Assembly (NCBI RefSeq): GCF_024626525.1
Contig: NZ_JANJGU010000014.1
Coordinates: 34,788-98,787, forward strand
Source: Lederbergia panacisoli
Lineage (GTDB): Bacteria > Bacillota > Bacilli > Bacillales > Bacillaceae_C
Reading direction: 5' to 3'
Length of the DNA stretch: 64,000 bases
Below, in pieces: positions 10,975 to 18,598 of this stretch. The notes below the pieces were generated by a model. It was not told where the DNA came from. It saw nothing but the letters and a program-made list of their open reading frames with translations, and searched no databases. Numbering within the stretch: position 1 is the stretch's first letter; the number at the start of each line of letters is the position of its first letter. The translations under genes and the position numbers were made by a program.

Positions 10975-12546
10975 ATGGAGAATTCAATTTTATCCTTGCT
11001 GCCGCCAATATTGGCGATAGTGATGGTTATCATTACAAAAAGGGTATTACTTTCGTTAGGAACTGGTATTGTTGTTTCGGCTTTGTTATTGTCGAAAGGG
11101 AATGTCCTTGAAGGCACCGCCATTTTATGGAGTGCTGTAAAAGGAATCTTTATTGAAGATGGTGCTTTGAATACTTGGAATTTATATATTTTATTCTTTT
11201 TATTTTTGTTAGGCATCATTACAGCCCTCATAAATATTTGCGGGGGGAGCCGAGCTTTTGGGGAATGGGCAATGAAAAAAGTAAAAAATCGTGCCGGCGC
11301 TCAAATTCTTGCTGCTGTGTTTGGCGTTATCATTTTTATTGACGATTATTTTAATGCACTTGCGGTTGGACAAGTTGCCCGTCCGATTACGGATCGTCAT
11401 CGAGTATCAAGGGCAAAGCTTGCGTACATTATCGATTCGACTTCTGCCCCTGTTTGTGTTGTGTCGCCCATTTCCAGTTGGGGAGCGTTTATCATTGGAA
11501 TCATTGGCACTGTTTTAACTACACATCAAATAACAGATATATCAGCCTTTACTGCTTTCATAAAAATAATTCCTATGAACTTGTATGTGTGGACAACGCT
11601 TGCTATGGTATTTATCATTGCTTGGCGAAACATTGATTTTGGCAGAATGAAAGTTCATGAAGAACGGACAATTGCTACGGGAATTCCTTACGATCCTAAT
11701 AAAACGGTACAAGGTGAAATAAAGGAAGACTTGCCGATTAGTGAAAAAGGAAAAGTCGGCGATTTATTATGGCCGATTATTGCGTTATTTGCAGGGACTT
11801 TAGGTGCCATTATTTGGAGCGGATTAGGTGCCACAGAAGGTAAAGCGACAGCAATGGATATATTCGGAAATGCCGATGTGTCAGAGGCACTTGTCATAGG
11901 TGGCTTAATTGGATTATTTGTAACGATTGGGTTATTTTTCCGTCAATCCTTAATATATCGCTCAGTTAAAAGCGGCCTGCTCTTTACTGGATTTAGAGTT
12001 GGGATTAAATCAATGATGCCAGCGGTGTTAATATTATTATTTGCTTGGGCTATTATTACGCTTATTGATGAATTAGGAACAGGCTTATATCTTGGCAGCT
12101 TAGTAGAGAAATCACAATTGAATCCAGCCTTATTACCAGTCATATTATTCATCGGGGCTGCTGCGATGGCCTTTGCAACGGGTACATCATGGGGGTCCTT
12201 TGGAATCCTGCTGCCGATTGCTGGTCAAATAGTTTCCGTAACGGATTTGTCACTGTTATTACCTTCTTTGGCAGCAGTGCTTGCAGGAGCGGTTATGGGT
12301 GACCACTGCTCACCGATTTCCGATACGACGATTCTTTCATCGACCGGAGCGGCCTGTAATCATATGGACCACGTCATGACCCAATTGCCATATGCAATAG
12401 TATCCGGCTTGATCACTGCAGTTGGGTATTTGGTGATAGGAATTTCAGAAAGTATGATTTTGGGTTTGCTTACGATTATGATTTTACTCGTTATTTTGTT
12501 TGCTTTTTTGAGAAAAAATAAATATGTTTCGACAAAAACAGGATGA
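10975..12546 (+). CDS. lysW: NhaC-family transporter, probable lysine transporter (LysW type)
   Basis: Polytopic membrane protein (523 aa, about 11-12 TM segments) of the NhaC Na+/H+ antiporter superfamily. Family motifs include IDDYFNALAVGQVARPITD and GDHCSPISDTTILSS. By sequence alone it would be called an Na+/H+ antiporter, but the lysine riboswitch in its leader argues for lysine uptake; LysW is the name comparative genomics gave to such L-box-controlled NhaC homologues. GGAGGG and GAGGAAG precede the ATG. It is monocistronic and flanked by terminators. The substrate is an inference from regulation. Confidence 0.85.
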   Translation: MENSILSLLPPILAIVMVIITKRVLLSLGTGIVVSALLLSKGNVLEGTAILWSAVKGIFIEDGALNTWNLYILFFLFLLGIITALINICGGSRAFGEWAMKKVKNRAGAQILAAVFGVIIFIDDYFNALAVGQVARPITDRHRVSRAKLAYIIDSTSAPVCVVSPISSWGAFIIGIIGTVLTTHQITDISAFTAFIKIIPMNLYVWTTLAMVFIIAWRNIDFGRMKVHEERTIATGIPYDPNKTVQGEIKEDLPISEKGKVGDLLWPIIALFAGTLGAIIWSGLGATEGKATAMDIFGNADVSEALVIGGLIGLFVTIGLFFRQSLIYRSVKSGLLFTGFRVGIKSMMPAVLILLFAWAIITLIDELGTGLYLGSLVEKSQLNPALLPVILFIGAAAMAFATGTSWGSFGILLPIAGQIVSVTDLSLLLPSLAAVLAGAVMGDHCSPISDTTILSSTGAACNHMDHVMTQLPYAIVSGLITAVGYLVIGISESMILGLLTIMILLVILFAFLRKNKYVSTKTG

Positions 12547-12562
12547 GTTCATCCTGTTTTTT
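12535..12562 (+). terminator. Terminator after NhaC-type gene
   Basis: Stem AAAACAGGATG against CATCCTGTTTT with an AGTT loop and a T run; it overlaps the last codons of the gene. Confidence 0.88.
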
Positions 12563-12642
12563 ATATTAATATAATAATTTTTCATCTTTTTTTATAAGAG
12601 TAAAATTTGACAAAAGCTGATATATCCTAAATATTTTCTGTT

Positions 12643-12671
12643 TTGACAAGTTAGGCTTATCTCGCTATAAT
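12643..12671 (+). promoter_or_regulatory. Consensus sigma-A promoter of the NSS transporter operon
   Basis: Exact TTGACA (12643-12648), 17-bp spacer, exact TATAAT (12666-12671). It lies 67 bp upstream of the transporter start, suggesting strong constitutive expression unless an unseen repressor acts. Confidence 0.9.
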
Positions 12672-12737
12672 GTTTTTAGATTAATCAATAATCTGAAAAA
12701 ATAAAATCTTCTAAATGGAGAGAAAGGGGGAAGTTAA

Positions 12738-14261
12738 ATGGAGAATCGCGCGCAGTTCGGTTCGAGAGCCGGTTTTATTTTTGCGGCCGTAGGTTCTGCG
12801 ATTGGACTCGGAAATATTTGGCGATTTCCAGCGGTTGCGTATGATAATGGAGGAGGAGCATTCTTTCTGCCATATTTATTCGCTTTGCTAACGGCTGGTA
12901 TTCCGCTTTTGATTCTTGAGTTCGCAATTGGTCATAAGTATAGGGGTTCTGCACCATTGTCGCTTGCAAGGGTTAAAAGGGGTGGAGAATGGATTGGTTG
13001 GTGGCAAATCAGTATTTCCTTTGTCATCGCAACATATTACGCGGTTATTATTGCATGGGCACTAGCTTATACGTATTTTTCCTTTAAACTTGAGTGGGGA
13101 ACTGATACAACTCCATTCTTAATTGAAAATTATTTAAAAGTTGGGGGCACGGAAACATTTGGAAGCTTTGTTCCTGGGGTACTAATTCCTCTCATACTTG
13201 TTTGGCTTATCGTACTTGGGATTCTTTTTGCTGGTGTTAAAAAAGGGATTGAAATGGCAACAAAAATTATGATTCCTTTACTTGTTGTTTTATTTTTAAT
13301 TATCGTTATTCGTGCAGTAACTCTTGATGGTGCAATGGAAGGTCTAAATCAATTCTTTAAGCCTGACTGGTCCATGATCACGAATGGAAAAGTCTGGGTG
13401 GCAGCATACGGACAAATCTTCTTCAGTTTATCAATCGGTTTTGCTATTATGATTACTTATTCAAGTTATTTACCGAAGAAGTCCGATATAACGAATAGTG
13501 CCTTTATTACAGGATTTGCCAACTCAGGATTTGAATTGCTTGCAGGATTTGGTGTATTTGCTGCATTAGGTTTCATGGCTGCACAGCAAGGCGTACCTGT
13601 GAATGAAGTTGTAAAAGGTGGAGTTATTTTAGCATTCTCTATTTTTCCTACTATCATTAATCAATTGCCTGCTTTTAACGAAATCTTTGGTATCTTATTT
13701 TTCGTCTCATTAACTCTTGCAGGACTAACGTCTTTAATTTCGATTGTTGAAACGTATATTGCTGGCATTCAGGAGAAATTTAACATTAGCCGTGCTAAAG
13801 CAGTAACCTTTGGTGGTGGGGTAACAGCCATTATTTCACTAGCATTTGCCACACAAAATGGTCTGAATCTTCTTGATGTTGCGGATTACTTTATTAACCA
13901 ATTCGGTGTTGCGATGGCTGGATTGTTTGAAGTTATCTTTATTGCTTGGTTTGCTAAACAGCTAAAACCTCTTCAAGCGCATGCCGATTCAGTATCCGAT
14001 ATAAGACTTGGGGCATGGTGGAGGATAAGTCTTTCTATTATTACCCCAGTTGTTTTAGGTTACATGATGTTTGATAATTTACGTCAAAACTTGACTGCTG
14101 AATACGGTGGAGGAGACTATCCACGTGAATTCCTATTTAAGTATGGCTGGACAGTTGCAATTGGAGCGATTTTAGTTGGTGTCTTAATTACATTGAAGCC
14201 ATGGAAAGGGCAAGCCCTAGAACAGCCTGCTTTCGAAGATAAGAAGGAGGAGGTTTCATAA
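12738..14261 (+). CDS. metP: Sodium-dependent NSS-family amino acid transporter (MetP-like)
   Basis: Neurotransmitter:sodium symporter family protein (507 aa, about 11-12 TM) with the signature start FGSRAGFIFAAVGSAIGLGN-IWRFP and the sodium-site helix SLSIGFAIMITYSSY. Bacterial members import amino acids with Na+. The adjoining 38-residue small subunit identifies the MetPS type, shown in Corynebacterium to import methionine and alanine; the substrate here is inferred. Its stop codon overlaps the metS start by one base. GGAGAGAAAGGGGG precedes the ATG. Confidence 0.88.
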   Translation: MENRAQFGSRAGFIFAAVGSAIGLGNIWRFPAVAYDNGGGAFFLPYLFALLTAGIPLLILEFAIGHKYRGSAPLSLARVKRGGEWIGWWQISISFVIATYYAVIIAWALAYTYFSFKLEWGTDTTPFLIENYLKVGGTETFGSFVPGVLIPLILVWLIVLGILFAGVKKGIEMATKIMIPLLVVLFLIIVIRAVTLDGAMEGLNQFFKPDWSMITNGKVWVAAYGQIFFSLSIGFAIMITYSSYLPKKSDITNSAFITGFANSGFELLAGFGVFAALGFMAAQQGVPVNEVVKGGVILAFSIFPTIINQLPAFNEIFGILFFVSLTLAGLTSLISIVETYIAGIQEKFNISRAKAVTFGGGVTAIISLAFATQNGLNLLDVADYFINQFGVAMAGLFEVIFIAWFAKQLKPLQAHADSVSDIRLGAWWRISLSIITPVVLGYMMFDNLRQNLTAEYGGGDYPREFLFKYGWTVAIGAILVGVLITLKPWKGQALEQPAFEDKKEEVS

Positions 14262-14377
14262 TGACTGGTAGTGCAATCGTCATGATGATTATTGGAGTTG
14301 TCATTATTTGGGGAGGCTTAGGTGCAAGTGTGGCACTTGCCATTTCTAAAGCGAAAGAAGCAAAAAGAAAAGCTTGA
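14261..14377 (+). CDS. metS: MetS-like small subunit of NSS transporter (38 aa)
   Basis: Very small single-pass membrane protein (MTGSAIVMMIIGVVIIWGG at its start, basic tail KAKEAKRKA). The ATG at 14261 overlaps the metP stop (TAATG) and has AAGGAGGAGG upstream. It belongs to the MetS family, the short subunit that some bacterial NSS transporters need for activity. It ends just before a strong terminator. It is easy to miss because of its size. Confidence 0.88.
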   Translation: MTGSAIVMMIIGVVIIWGGLGASVALAISKAKEAKRKA

Positions 14378-14381
14378 ATAT

Positions 14382-14413
14382 AAAAGCTTCGGGAGTTAAA
14401 GCCCGAAGCTTTT
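14382..14413 (+). terminator. Bidirectional terminator between metS and lytH
   Basis: Stem AAAAGCTTCGGG (14382-14393) against CCCGAAGCTTTT (14402-14413). It serves metPS and overlaps the end of the convergent lytH gene, so it may stop both transcripts. Confidence 0.88.
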
Positions 14414-15392
14414 ACTTTTTACTTCTTTCTTGTCTTTCCCATTGGCTTAGATGTGGATAGGGATCGAATGACCATTCATTTTTGCCATTATCTTTATACA
14501 TGCCGAAATGTAAATGGGGAGGGAATTTTCCCGAAGTACCTGGAGGCCCATAGCCTGAGCTTCCTACACTTCCGATTACTTGCCCAGGGGAGACGATATC
14601 ACCAATCTTTAGACCTTTTGAAAATCCATTCAAATGTGCGTAATAGTGATAGGTATTATTTAAATCGCGAATCCCAACTCTCCAGCCTCCATACTTATTC
14701 CATCCTTTAAGTTCCACTACTCCATAGGCTACAGCACGAACAGGAGCCCCATATCCTGCAAAAATATCCGTCCCTTCATGTATTCTCCTGCCTCCCCAGC
14801 CCCTTCTGTCGCCCCATGTATTTTTAAATGAATAATTATACCCCTTAGGGATTGGGAATGCCTTTTCATCAAGGTCTACACGGTTAAAGTTACGATATAA
14901 TCTCGCATTTACCATGATCGACCCAACCGTTTGGTCGCGTTTATAATAATCCCAAATAGCAATTCGAAATGCCTGATCATTTACGCCATACTCCGATAAA
15001 TAATTGGCTAATGTAAATAAAAGATCTTCTCCATTTTGTTTGTCGGCTTTTCCATCACCGTTGCCATCTAACCCGATACCATTGAATAGTGAAAGGGTAA
15101 TTGGGTTATGATCATTGGGATCTGGGTTTAGAGGACCAGTCCAATGCTCTGAAGGTACATAATACCCGACAATATCGCCTGGTCTAGGTAAATCTTTCCT
15201 CACGTATCGGATGCTTCGTTCAAACTGGTCAACTGCAGCGATATAGTACCAAGGAATTTTCGTAGCAGCTTCTGTCTTTTTGTATAAGTGCATTCTCTTT
15301 TCGTATATTTCTTTTTGCGATAGTTCTTTGGCATCCACATGATCGAAAAAAGGCAGGAAAAATAAAAGAATTACGAGCACTAGTTTTTTCAT
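14412..15392 (-). CDS. lytH: Spore peptidoglycan endopeptidase LytH (M23 family)
   Basis: M23 metallopeptidase (326 aa). In B. subtilis, LytH trims cortex peptide side chains to single L-alanine during sporulation. A signal peptide is visible (MKKLVLVILLFFLPFF). The C-terminal LytM domain has the zinc motifs HEGTD, HYYAHLNG and the catalytic LHFG. The long N-terminal part (about 1-190) includes a lysozyme-like region (IPWYYIAAVDQFERS). It is transcribed opposite to metPS. In B. subtilis lipA follows between lytH and yutC; here only 70 bp separate the two genes. Confidence 0.92.
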   Translation of the reverse strand: MKKLVLVILLFFLPFFDHVDAKELSQKEIYEKRMHLYKKTEAATKIPWYYIAAVDQFERSIRYVRKDLPRPGDIVGYYVPSEHWTGPLNPDPNDHNPITLSLFNGIGLDGNGDGKADKQNGEDLLFTLANYLSEYGVNDQAFRIAIWDYYKRDQTVGSIMVNARLYRNFNRVDLDEKAFPIPKGYNYSFKNTWGDRRGWGGRRIHEGTDIFAGYGAPVRAVAYGVVELKGWNKYGGWRVGIRDLNNTYHYYAHLNGFSKGLKIGDIVSPGQVIGSVGSSGYGPPGTSGKFPPHLHFGMYKDNGKNEWSFDPYPHLSQWERQERSKK

Positions 15393-15462
15393 GGATATTT
15401 ACCTCTTTTCAAAAACAATTAATGAAGCTTGGCCTCCTTAAGTCAGGCCAAGCATTCGACTG

Positions 15463-16134
15463 TTATTTTTTATTCTCAAACTGCTGCCTGTAATTGGAGC
15501 GTTCCAAATGGTGGTTTTGATCGCCAATCGCTTCACCATTAGGATTTTCTCCATCATTCATTTTTCTACCTTGCGGGGAGCGTTTTAGCATCAAGTTTAC
15601 TGTGTCACGTACCGTTTTATCCTTATTGCTTGAACGAGCATTCATGGAAGCAATATTTTCTATGTTTTGGCGCAATGTAGGATCATCCGTAATGTATACA
15701 TGATAAAAACGCGGCACTACACTAATCGCTGTTTTTTTCACCTGGTCTGCTATTTCAAAACGTTCTGAATCCCGCTTTTCATTTGTTTTATAAGCAACAA
15801 GAACTTCTTGGTCCGTTACAAGGACACTTGCGTCCTCTACACCTGGCAGCAAGACTAATATTTTTCCAATATTATCAGCAGTTTGTTCCTTATTAATCCC
15901 TTTTATGGGTTTCGCAGCTTCCCCACCATTTATAGGACTTTTCACTTGTCGAACAAATCCAAATAAATCCTCTTCTTGCTGATTACTGTTAAAGTTTTCT
16001 CCATGTTCCGCGACATTTATAGAATTTCCACTATTATGGTAAACATGATTATCCTCGGCATTTCTTTTGTCATTTACACCACATCCAACCAACATGGTAC
16101 TAATAAAAATTATAGGAATTGATTTGTATTTCAT
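15463..16134 (-). CDS. yutC: YhcN/YlaJ-family sporulation lipoprotein YutC
   Basis: Predicted lipoprotein (223 aa) with lipobox MLVGC in the first 21 residues, followed by an Asn- and Glu-rich linker and a YhcN/YlaJ domain (GKILVLLPGVEDASVLVTDQ, AISVVPRFYHVYITDD). Relatives are spore-associated lipoproteins. I use ATG at 16134 because AGGAGGTG lies at 16141-16148; the in-frame GTG at 16143 is inside that site. It is divergent from yutD with 109 bp between start codons. Confidence 0.85.
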   Translation of the reverse strand: MKYKSIPIIFISTMLVGCGVNDKRNAEDNHVYHNSGNSINVAEHGENFNSNQQEEDLFGFVRQVKSPINGGEAAKPIKGINKEQTADNIGKILVLLPGVEDASVLVTDQEVLVAYKTNEKRDSERFEIADQVKKTAISVVPRFYHVYITDDPTLRQNIENIASMNARSSNKDKTVRDTVNLMLKRSPQGRKMNDGENPNGEAIGDQNHHLERSNYRQQFENKK

Positions 16135-16243
16135 TTCATACACCTCCTCTTTTTATAGAATGCTCAGGAAATTATATTTTTTTCTTAGTAATTGTTGGAG
16201 ATTAAGCTATAATCTAATTAACATAGGATTTTCGGAGGGAAAA

Positions 16244-16519
16244 ATGATTATTATCAATAACTGTCAATATGAATTAGTCAATGAATTTCGGGACGGATAT
16301 AATGAGGAGGCCTTTCGTGCCAGGTTCAGCGATGTTTTATCGAAATATGATTATATTGTCGGAGACTGGGGCTACGGCCAGCTCCGTCTTAAAGGCTTTT
16401 TCTCAGATCAAAATCAAAAGGCTTCGTTCGATACTAAAATTGGAACATTAACCGAGTATTTATATGAGTATTGCAATTTTGGCTGTGCTTATTTTGTATT
16501 GAAAAAAGTGGATAAATAA
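16244..16519 (+). CDS. yutD: YutD-family protein
   Basis: Conserved small cytosolic protein (91 aa, DUF1027) of unknown function. The family core is visible: YDYIVGDWGYGQLRLKGFF and YLYEYCNFGCAYFVLKK, with two cysteines close together. The start ATG at 16244 has GGAGGG at 16234-16239; an open frame continues upstream but overlaps divergent yutC and has no ribosome site. Position next to yutC matches B. subtilis. Confidence 0.88.
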   Translation: MIIINNCQYELVNEFRDGYNEEAFRARFSDVLSKYDYIVGDWGYGQLRLKGFFSDQNQKASFDTKIGTLTEYLYEYCNFGCAYFVLKKVDK

Positions 16520-16636
16520 AAAAGCGGAAGGGCATGTCCATCGACTTACAGGCAGAGATAAAGGGAAGCACAATGGGGAACGAGTCGAAAAAGAAGGGCT
16601 AGAACCCGTTAGTCGATAGGCTCAGGAGCAAGACGG
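16520..16636. repeat. Decayed copy of the ~155-bp dispersed repeat
   Basis: Diverged relative of the elements at 19683-19837 and 34872-35026. Recognisable blocks are AAAAGCGGAAGGGCATG, CCATCGAC, AGATAAAGGGAAGCAC and GTTAGTCGATAGGC, in the same order as the element at 34872. Confidence 0.55.
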
Positions 16637-16640
16637 GAAC

Positions 16641-16674
16641 AGGTGTCCAGGATTATCCGGGACACCTTTTTTTT
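16641..16674 (+). terminator. Terminator downstream of yutD
   Basis: Stem AGGTGTCC (16641-16648) with GGACACCT (16660-16667), followed by eight T residues. It lies just before the convergent gene end at 16673. Confidence 0.88.
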
Positions 16675-16987
16675 AACTATCTTCATACGGAGGCTGAGTT
16701 TCTCTATCCGGATCATCGTGCGTATTATGAGCATTCGGTCCTTTACGGGGGTGGCCTTCGTGCATTGATTTAAATTCATAGTTAAAAGCACTATAAGAAC
16801 GTTGTCCTTCTTCCCAAGGGGTTGATTTATTTTCTACAGGTGTATCCTCTCCACGCGGCGCCCCGTATGCCCCTTCCGGAAGTTCTTCAGGGATTATATA
16901 ATTTCTTTGGTCTGCCACGTTTGATAAATCCGTATAGGGAGGGTCTTCTTTATCTTGGTTATTTGCTTTAGGACGTTCGTCTGCCAT
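16673..16987 (-). CDS. Small acidic hydrophilic protein of unknown function
   Basis: Predicted 104-aa soluble protein, rich in Pro, Glu, Asp and Asn, with no hydrophobic segment, so probably largely unstructured. Recognisable runs are DPPYTDLSNVADQRNY, PEGAYGAPRGEDTPVE and HPRKGPNAHNTHDDP. The chosen start (MADERP) has AAAGGAGG upstream; an ATG directly abutting that site is less likely. I do not recognise a domain. It is convergent with yutD and divergent from yutE. Confidence 0.75.
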   Translation of the reverse strand: MADERPKANNQDKEDPPYTDLSNVADQRNYIIPEELPEGAYGAPRGEDTPVENKSTPWEEGQRSYSAFNYEFKSMHEGHPRKGPNAHNTHDDPDRETQPPYEDS

Positions 16988-17083
16988 TTCCATCCTCCTT
17001 TTTACCATTTATCTTCTCCTGTTACGTTCAATATATTCCCTTGCATACTTCCCGTATTGGACCACTGTCGATTAATTTTGTTA

Positions 17084-17098
17084 TGATAATAATGATCA
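17084..17098. promoter_or_regulatory. Fur-box-like 15-mer upstream of yutE
   Basis: TGATAATAATGATCA matches the Bacillus Fur 7-1-7 core TGATAATNATTATCA at all but one defined position. It sits 22 bp before the yutE start codon. AT-rich chance matches are possible. Confidence 0.4.
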
Positions 17099-17120
17099 TA
17101 TCGAGTGGAGGCATCAACCT

Positions 17121-17558
17121 ATGTATTTTGTAGATAGGGAAAAAATTGAAGCAACATTAGTCTTTATGGAAAAACAAATATATCTTATTAAAGGTAATAA
17201 AAGTTGGGAGTCAGAGATTGAAAAAGCAGCGTTGGAGCGGGGAATACATACCATAATTGAGGCCATCCTTGATACAGGGAATGCTATGATTGATGGGTTC
17301 ATTATGAGGGATCCGGGAAGTTATGAAGATATTGTTGATATTTTGACAGATGAAAAAGTGGTTGAAGAGGAATTGTCTCTTGTATTAAAGCAGTTTATTT
17401 CTTTTAGAAAAATGCTTGTTCAGCAATATATAGAAATAGACCACGATGCACTAATAAATGAAGCCTTAGCATTGATAACGAAACTGCAACTATTTCCCGT
17501 TTGCGTTCGTTCGTATTTAACGAATGAACTTGGACCGGTATCGGCATTTAGAAATTAA
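17121..17558 (+). CDS. yutE: DUF86/HepT-like protein YutE
   Basis: All-alpha DUF86 protein (145 aa), the family of HepT toxins of HepT/MntA systems. HepT RNases carry R-x4-H-x-Y; here the corresponding segment FRKMLVQQY keeps Arg and Tyr but has Gln in place of His, and there is no adjacent nucleotidyltransferase antitoxin. It is therefore more likely a housekeeping paralogue than an active toxin. The start ATG at 17121 follows GTGGAGG. Position between yutD and yutG equals B. subtilis yutE. Confidence 0.85.
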   Translation: MYFVDREKIEATLVFMEKQIYLIKGNKSWESEIEKAALERGIHTIIEAILDTGNAMIDGFIMRDPGSYEDIVDILTDEKVVEEELSLVLKQFISFRKMLVQQYIEIDHDALINEALALITKLQLFPVCVRSYLTNELGPVSAFRN

Positions 17559-17662
17559 ATGGAATAGCGCAAGGGGGTATCCTCGGGGCTAAAAAGCACA
17601 CAAAGTCAATTGCAATATGAAGGCAGTTTCCCCGTCGTTTTTTTTGATGGTGTTCGCCCGTC

Positions 17663-17815
17663 GTTTGAGTCTCGATTGGGTTCTAATCAGGACTCAAAAA
17701 CAGTATTCCAATGGTTTCAGTCTCAATTGGGTGCGAATCGAGACTGAAAAACAGTTTTAGAATGGTTTGAGTCTTGATTGGGTTCTAATCAAGACACAAG
17801 ATCAATTCATCAGTA
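17663..17815. repeat. Three tandem 51-bp units, each with an internal palindrome (locus A)
   Basis: Units begin at 17663, 17714 and 17765, exactly 51 bp apart. Hairpin arms are GAGTCTCGATT/AATCAGGACTC, CAGTCTCAATT/AATCGAGACTG and GAGTCTTGATT/AATCAAGACAC, all with a 7-nt loop beginning GGGT. The outer base pair changes from G-C to C-G between units one and two, a compensated change. The last unit decays at its right end. It occupies the noncoding gap between yutE and yutG. Confidence 0.88.
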
Positions 17816-17842
17816 ACAGAGCTACAAAATTAGTATTGACCT

Positions 17843-17880
17843 TAAAAAACCCGCAATTTCCCCATTGGGGATATTGCGGG
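17843..17880 (-). terminator. Terminator of yutG (minus strand)
   Basis: Stem CCCGCAAT (17850-17857) with ATTGCGGG (17873-17880) and inner CCCC/GGGG pairing; read on the minus strand it is followed by six T residues. Confidence 0.82.
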
Positions 17881-17965
17881 TATCTTTTTATTGGTATTAT
17901 TTAAACATGTAAAACGTAATGCCTTTCAGTACGTTCTGAGCAGCCCCACGAGTTTATTTCTTACT

Positions 17966-18466
17966 TTAAATCTCACCTTTAGAGCTATGGGCAAGTCTGC
18001 TTGAAGCTGCGGCTGCAATTGCTCCAACAATATCATCTAGAAAAGTGTGGCATTTACCTGATGAATGATCATTTAATTTTTCCAGTATACCCGGTTTTTG
18101 TTTGTCGATGTATCCGTAGTTTGTAAAGCCAATGGATCCATATACATTAACGATTGAGAAGGCAAGGATTTCATCCACTCCATAAAGGCTTTCATCACTA
18201 GCAATAATACTTTGTAAAGGCTCCTCCAATTTACCGTTTTCAGCAAGTATATCTAATTGAATACCTGTTAAAATCGCATTTTGCACTTCCCTTTTTTGAA
18301 GGACGCGCTCAATATTGTAAATACATTCTTCGATTTGCAAGCCCGGATGATATTTTTTTTGAAGGAACATCACTAACTCTGCAATATCGTCAATTGTTAC
18401 TCCACGCTCCACTAAAAGGCGGCGCGCTGTTTCCTCGGAAATGCTTATAATTCGTTCATTGTCCAT
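17966..18466 (-). CDS. yutG: Phosphatidylglycerophosphatase A-like protein YutG
   Basis: PgpA-family protein (166 aa), expected to dephosphorylate phosphatidylglycerophosphate or act on a related lipid phosphate. The family core is visible in the C-terminal half: GVDEILAFSIVNVYGSIGF, TNYGYIDKQKPGILEKL and CHTFLDDIVGAIAAA, with conserved acidic residues D and D. The N-terminal part lacks strong membrane segments, as in the short YutG-type members. The ATG at 18466 is preferred; the one at 18475 directly abuts the AGGAAGG site. Confidence 0.85.
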   Translation of the reverse strand: MDNERIISISEETARRLLVERGVTIDDIAELVMFLQKKYHPGLQIEECIYNIERVLQKREVQNAILTGIQLDILAENGKLEEPLQSIIASDESLYGVDEILAFSIVNVYGSIGFTNYGYIDKQKPGILEKLNDHSSGKCHTFLDDIVGAIAAAASSRLAHSSKGEI

Positions 18467-18598
18467 TCGTCTCATCCTTCCTATAATTCCATCATTTAAC
18501 TAGTTTGTTTCTTGGCATATCAAAGTACTCGGCAAGAAAACCTTTTAACTTCATATAATTGAACTAACAACAAAGAGCAATTGAAAGAGGGGTGCTCC

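Noticed and set aside
12672..12737. SAM riboswitch or T-box in front of the MetP-like gene
   Set aside because: Only 66 bp separate the -10 box from the start codon, too short for either element.
17663..17815. CRISPR array
   Set aside because: Units are joined head to tail without unique spacers of constant length, only three units exist and no cas genes are near.
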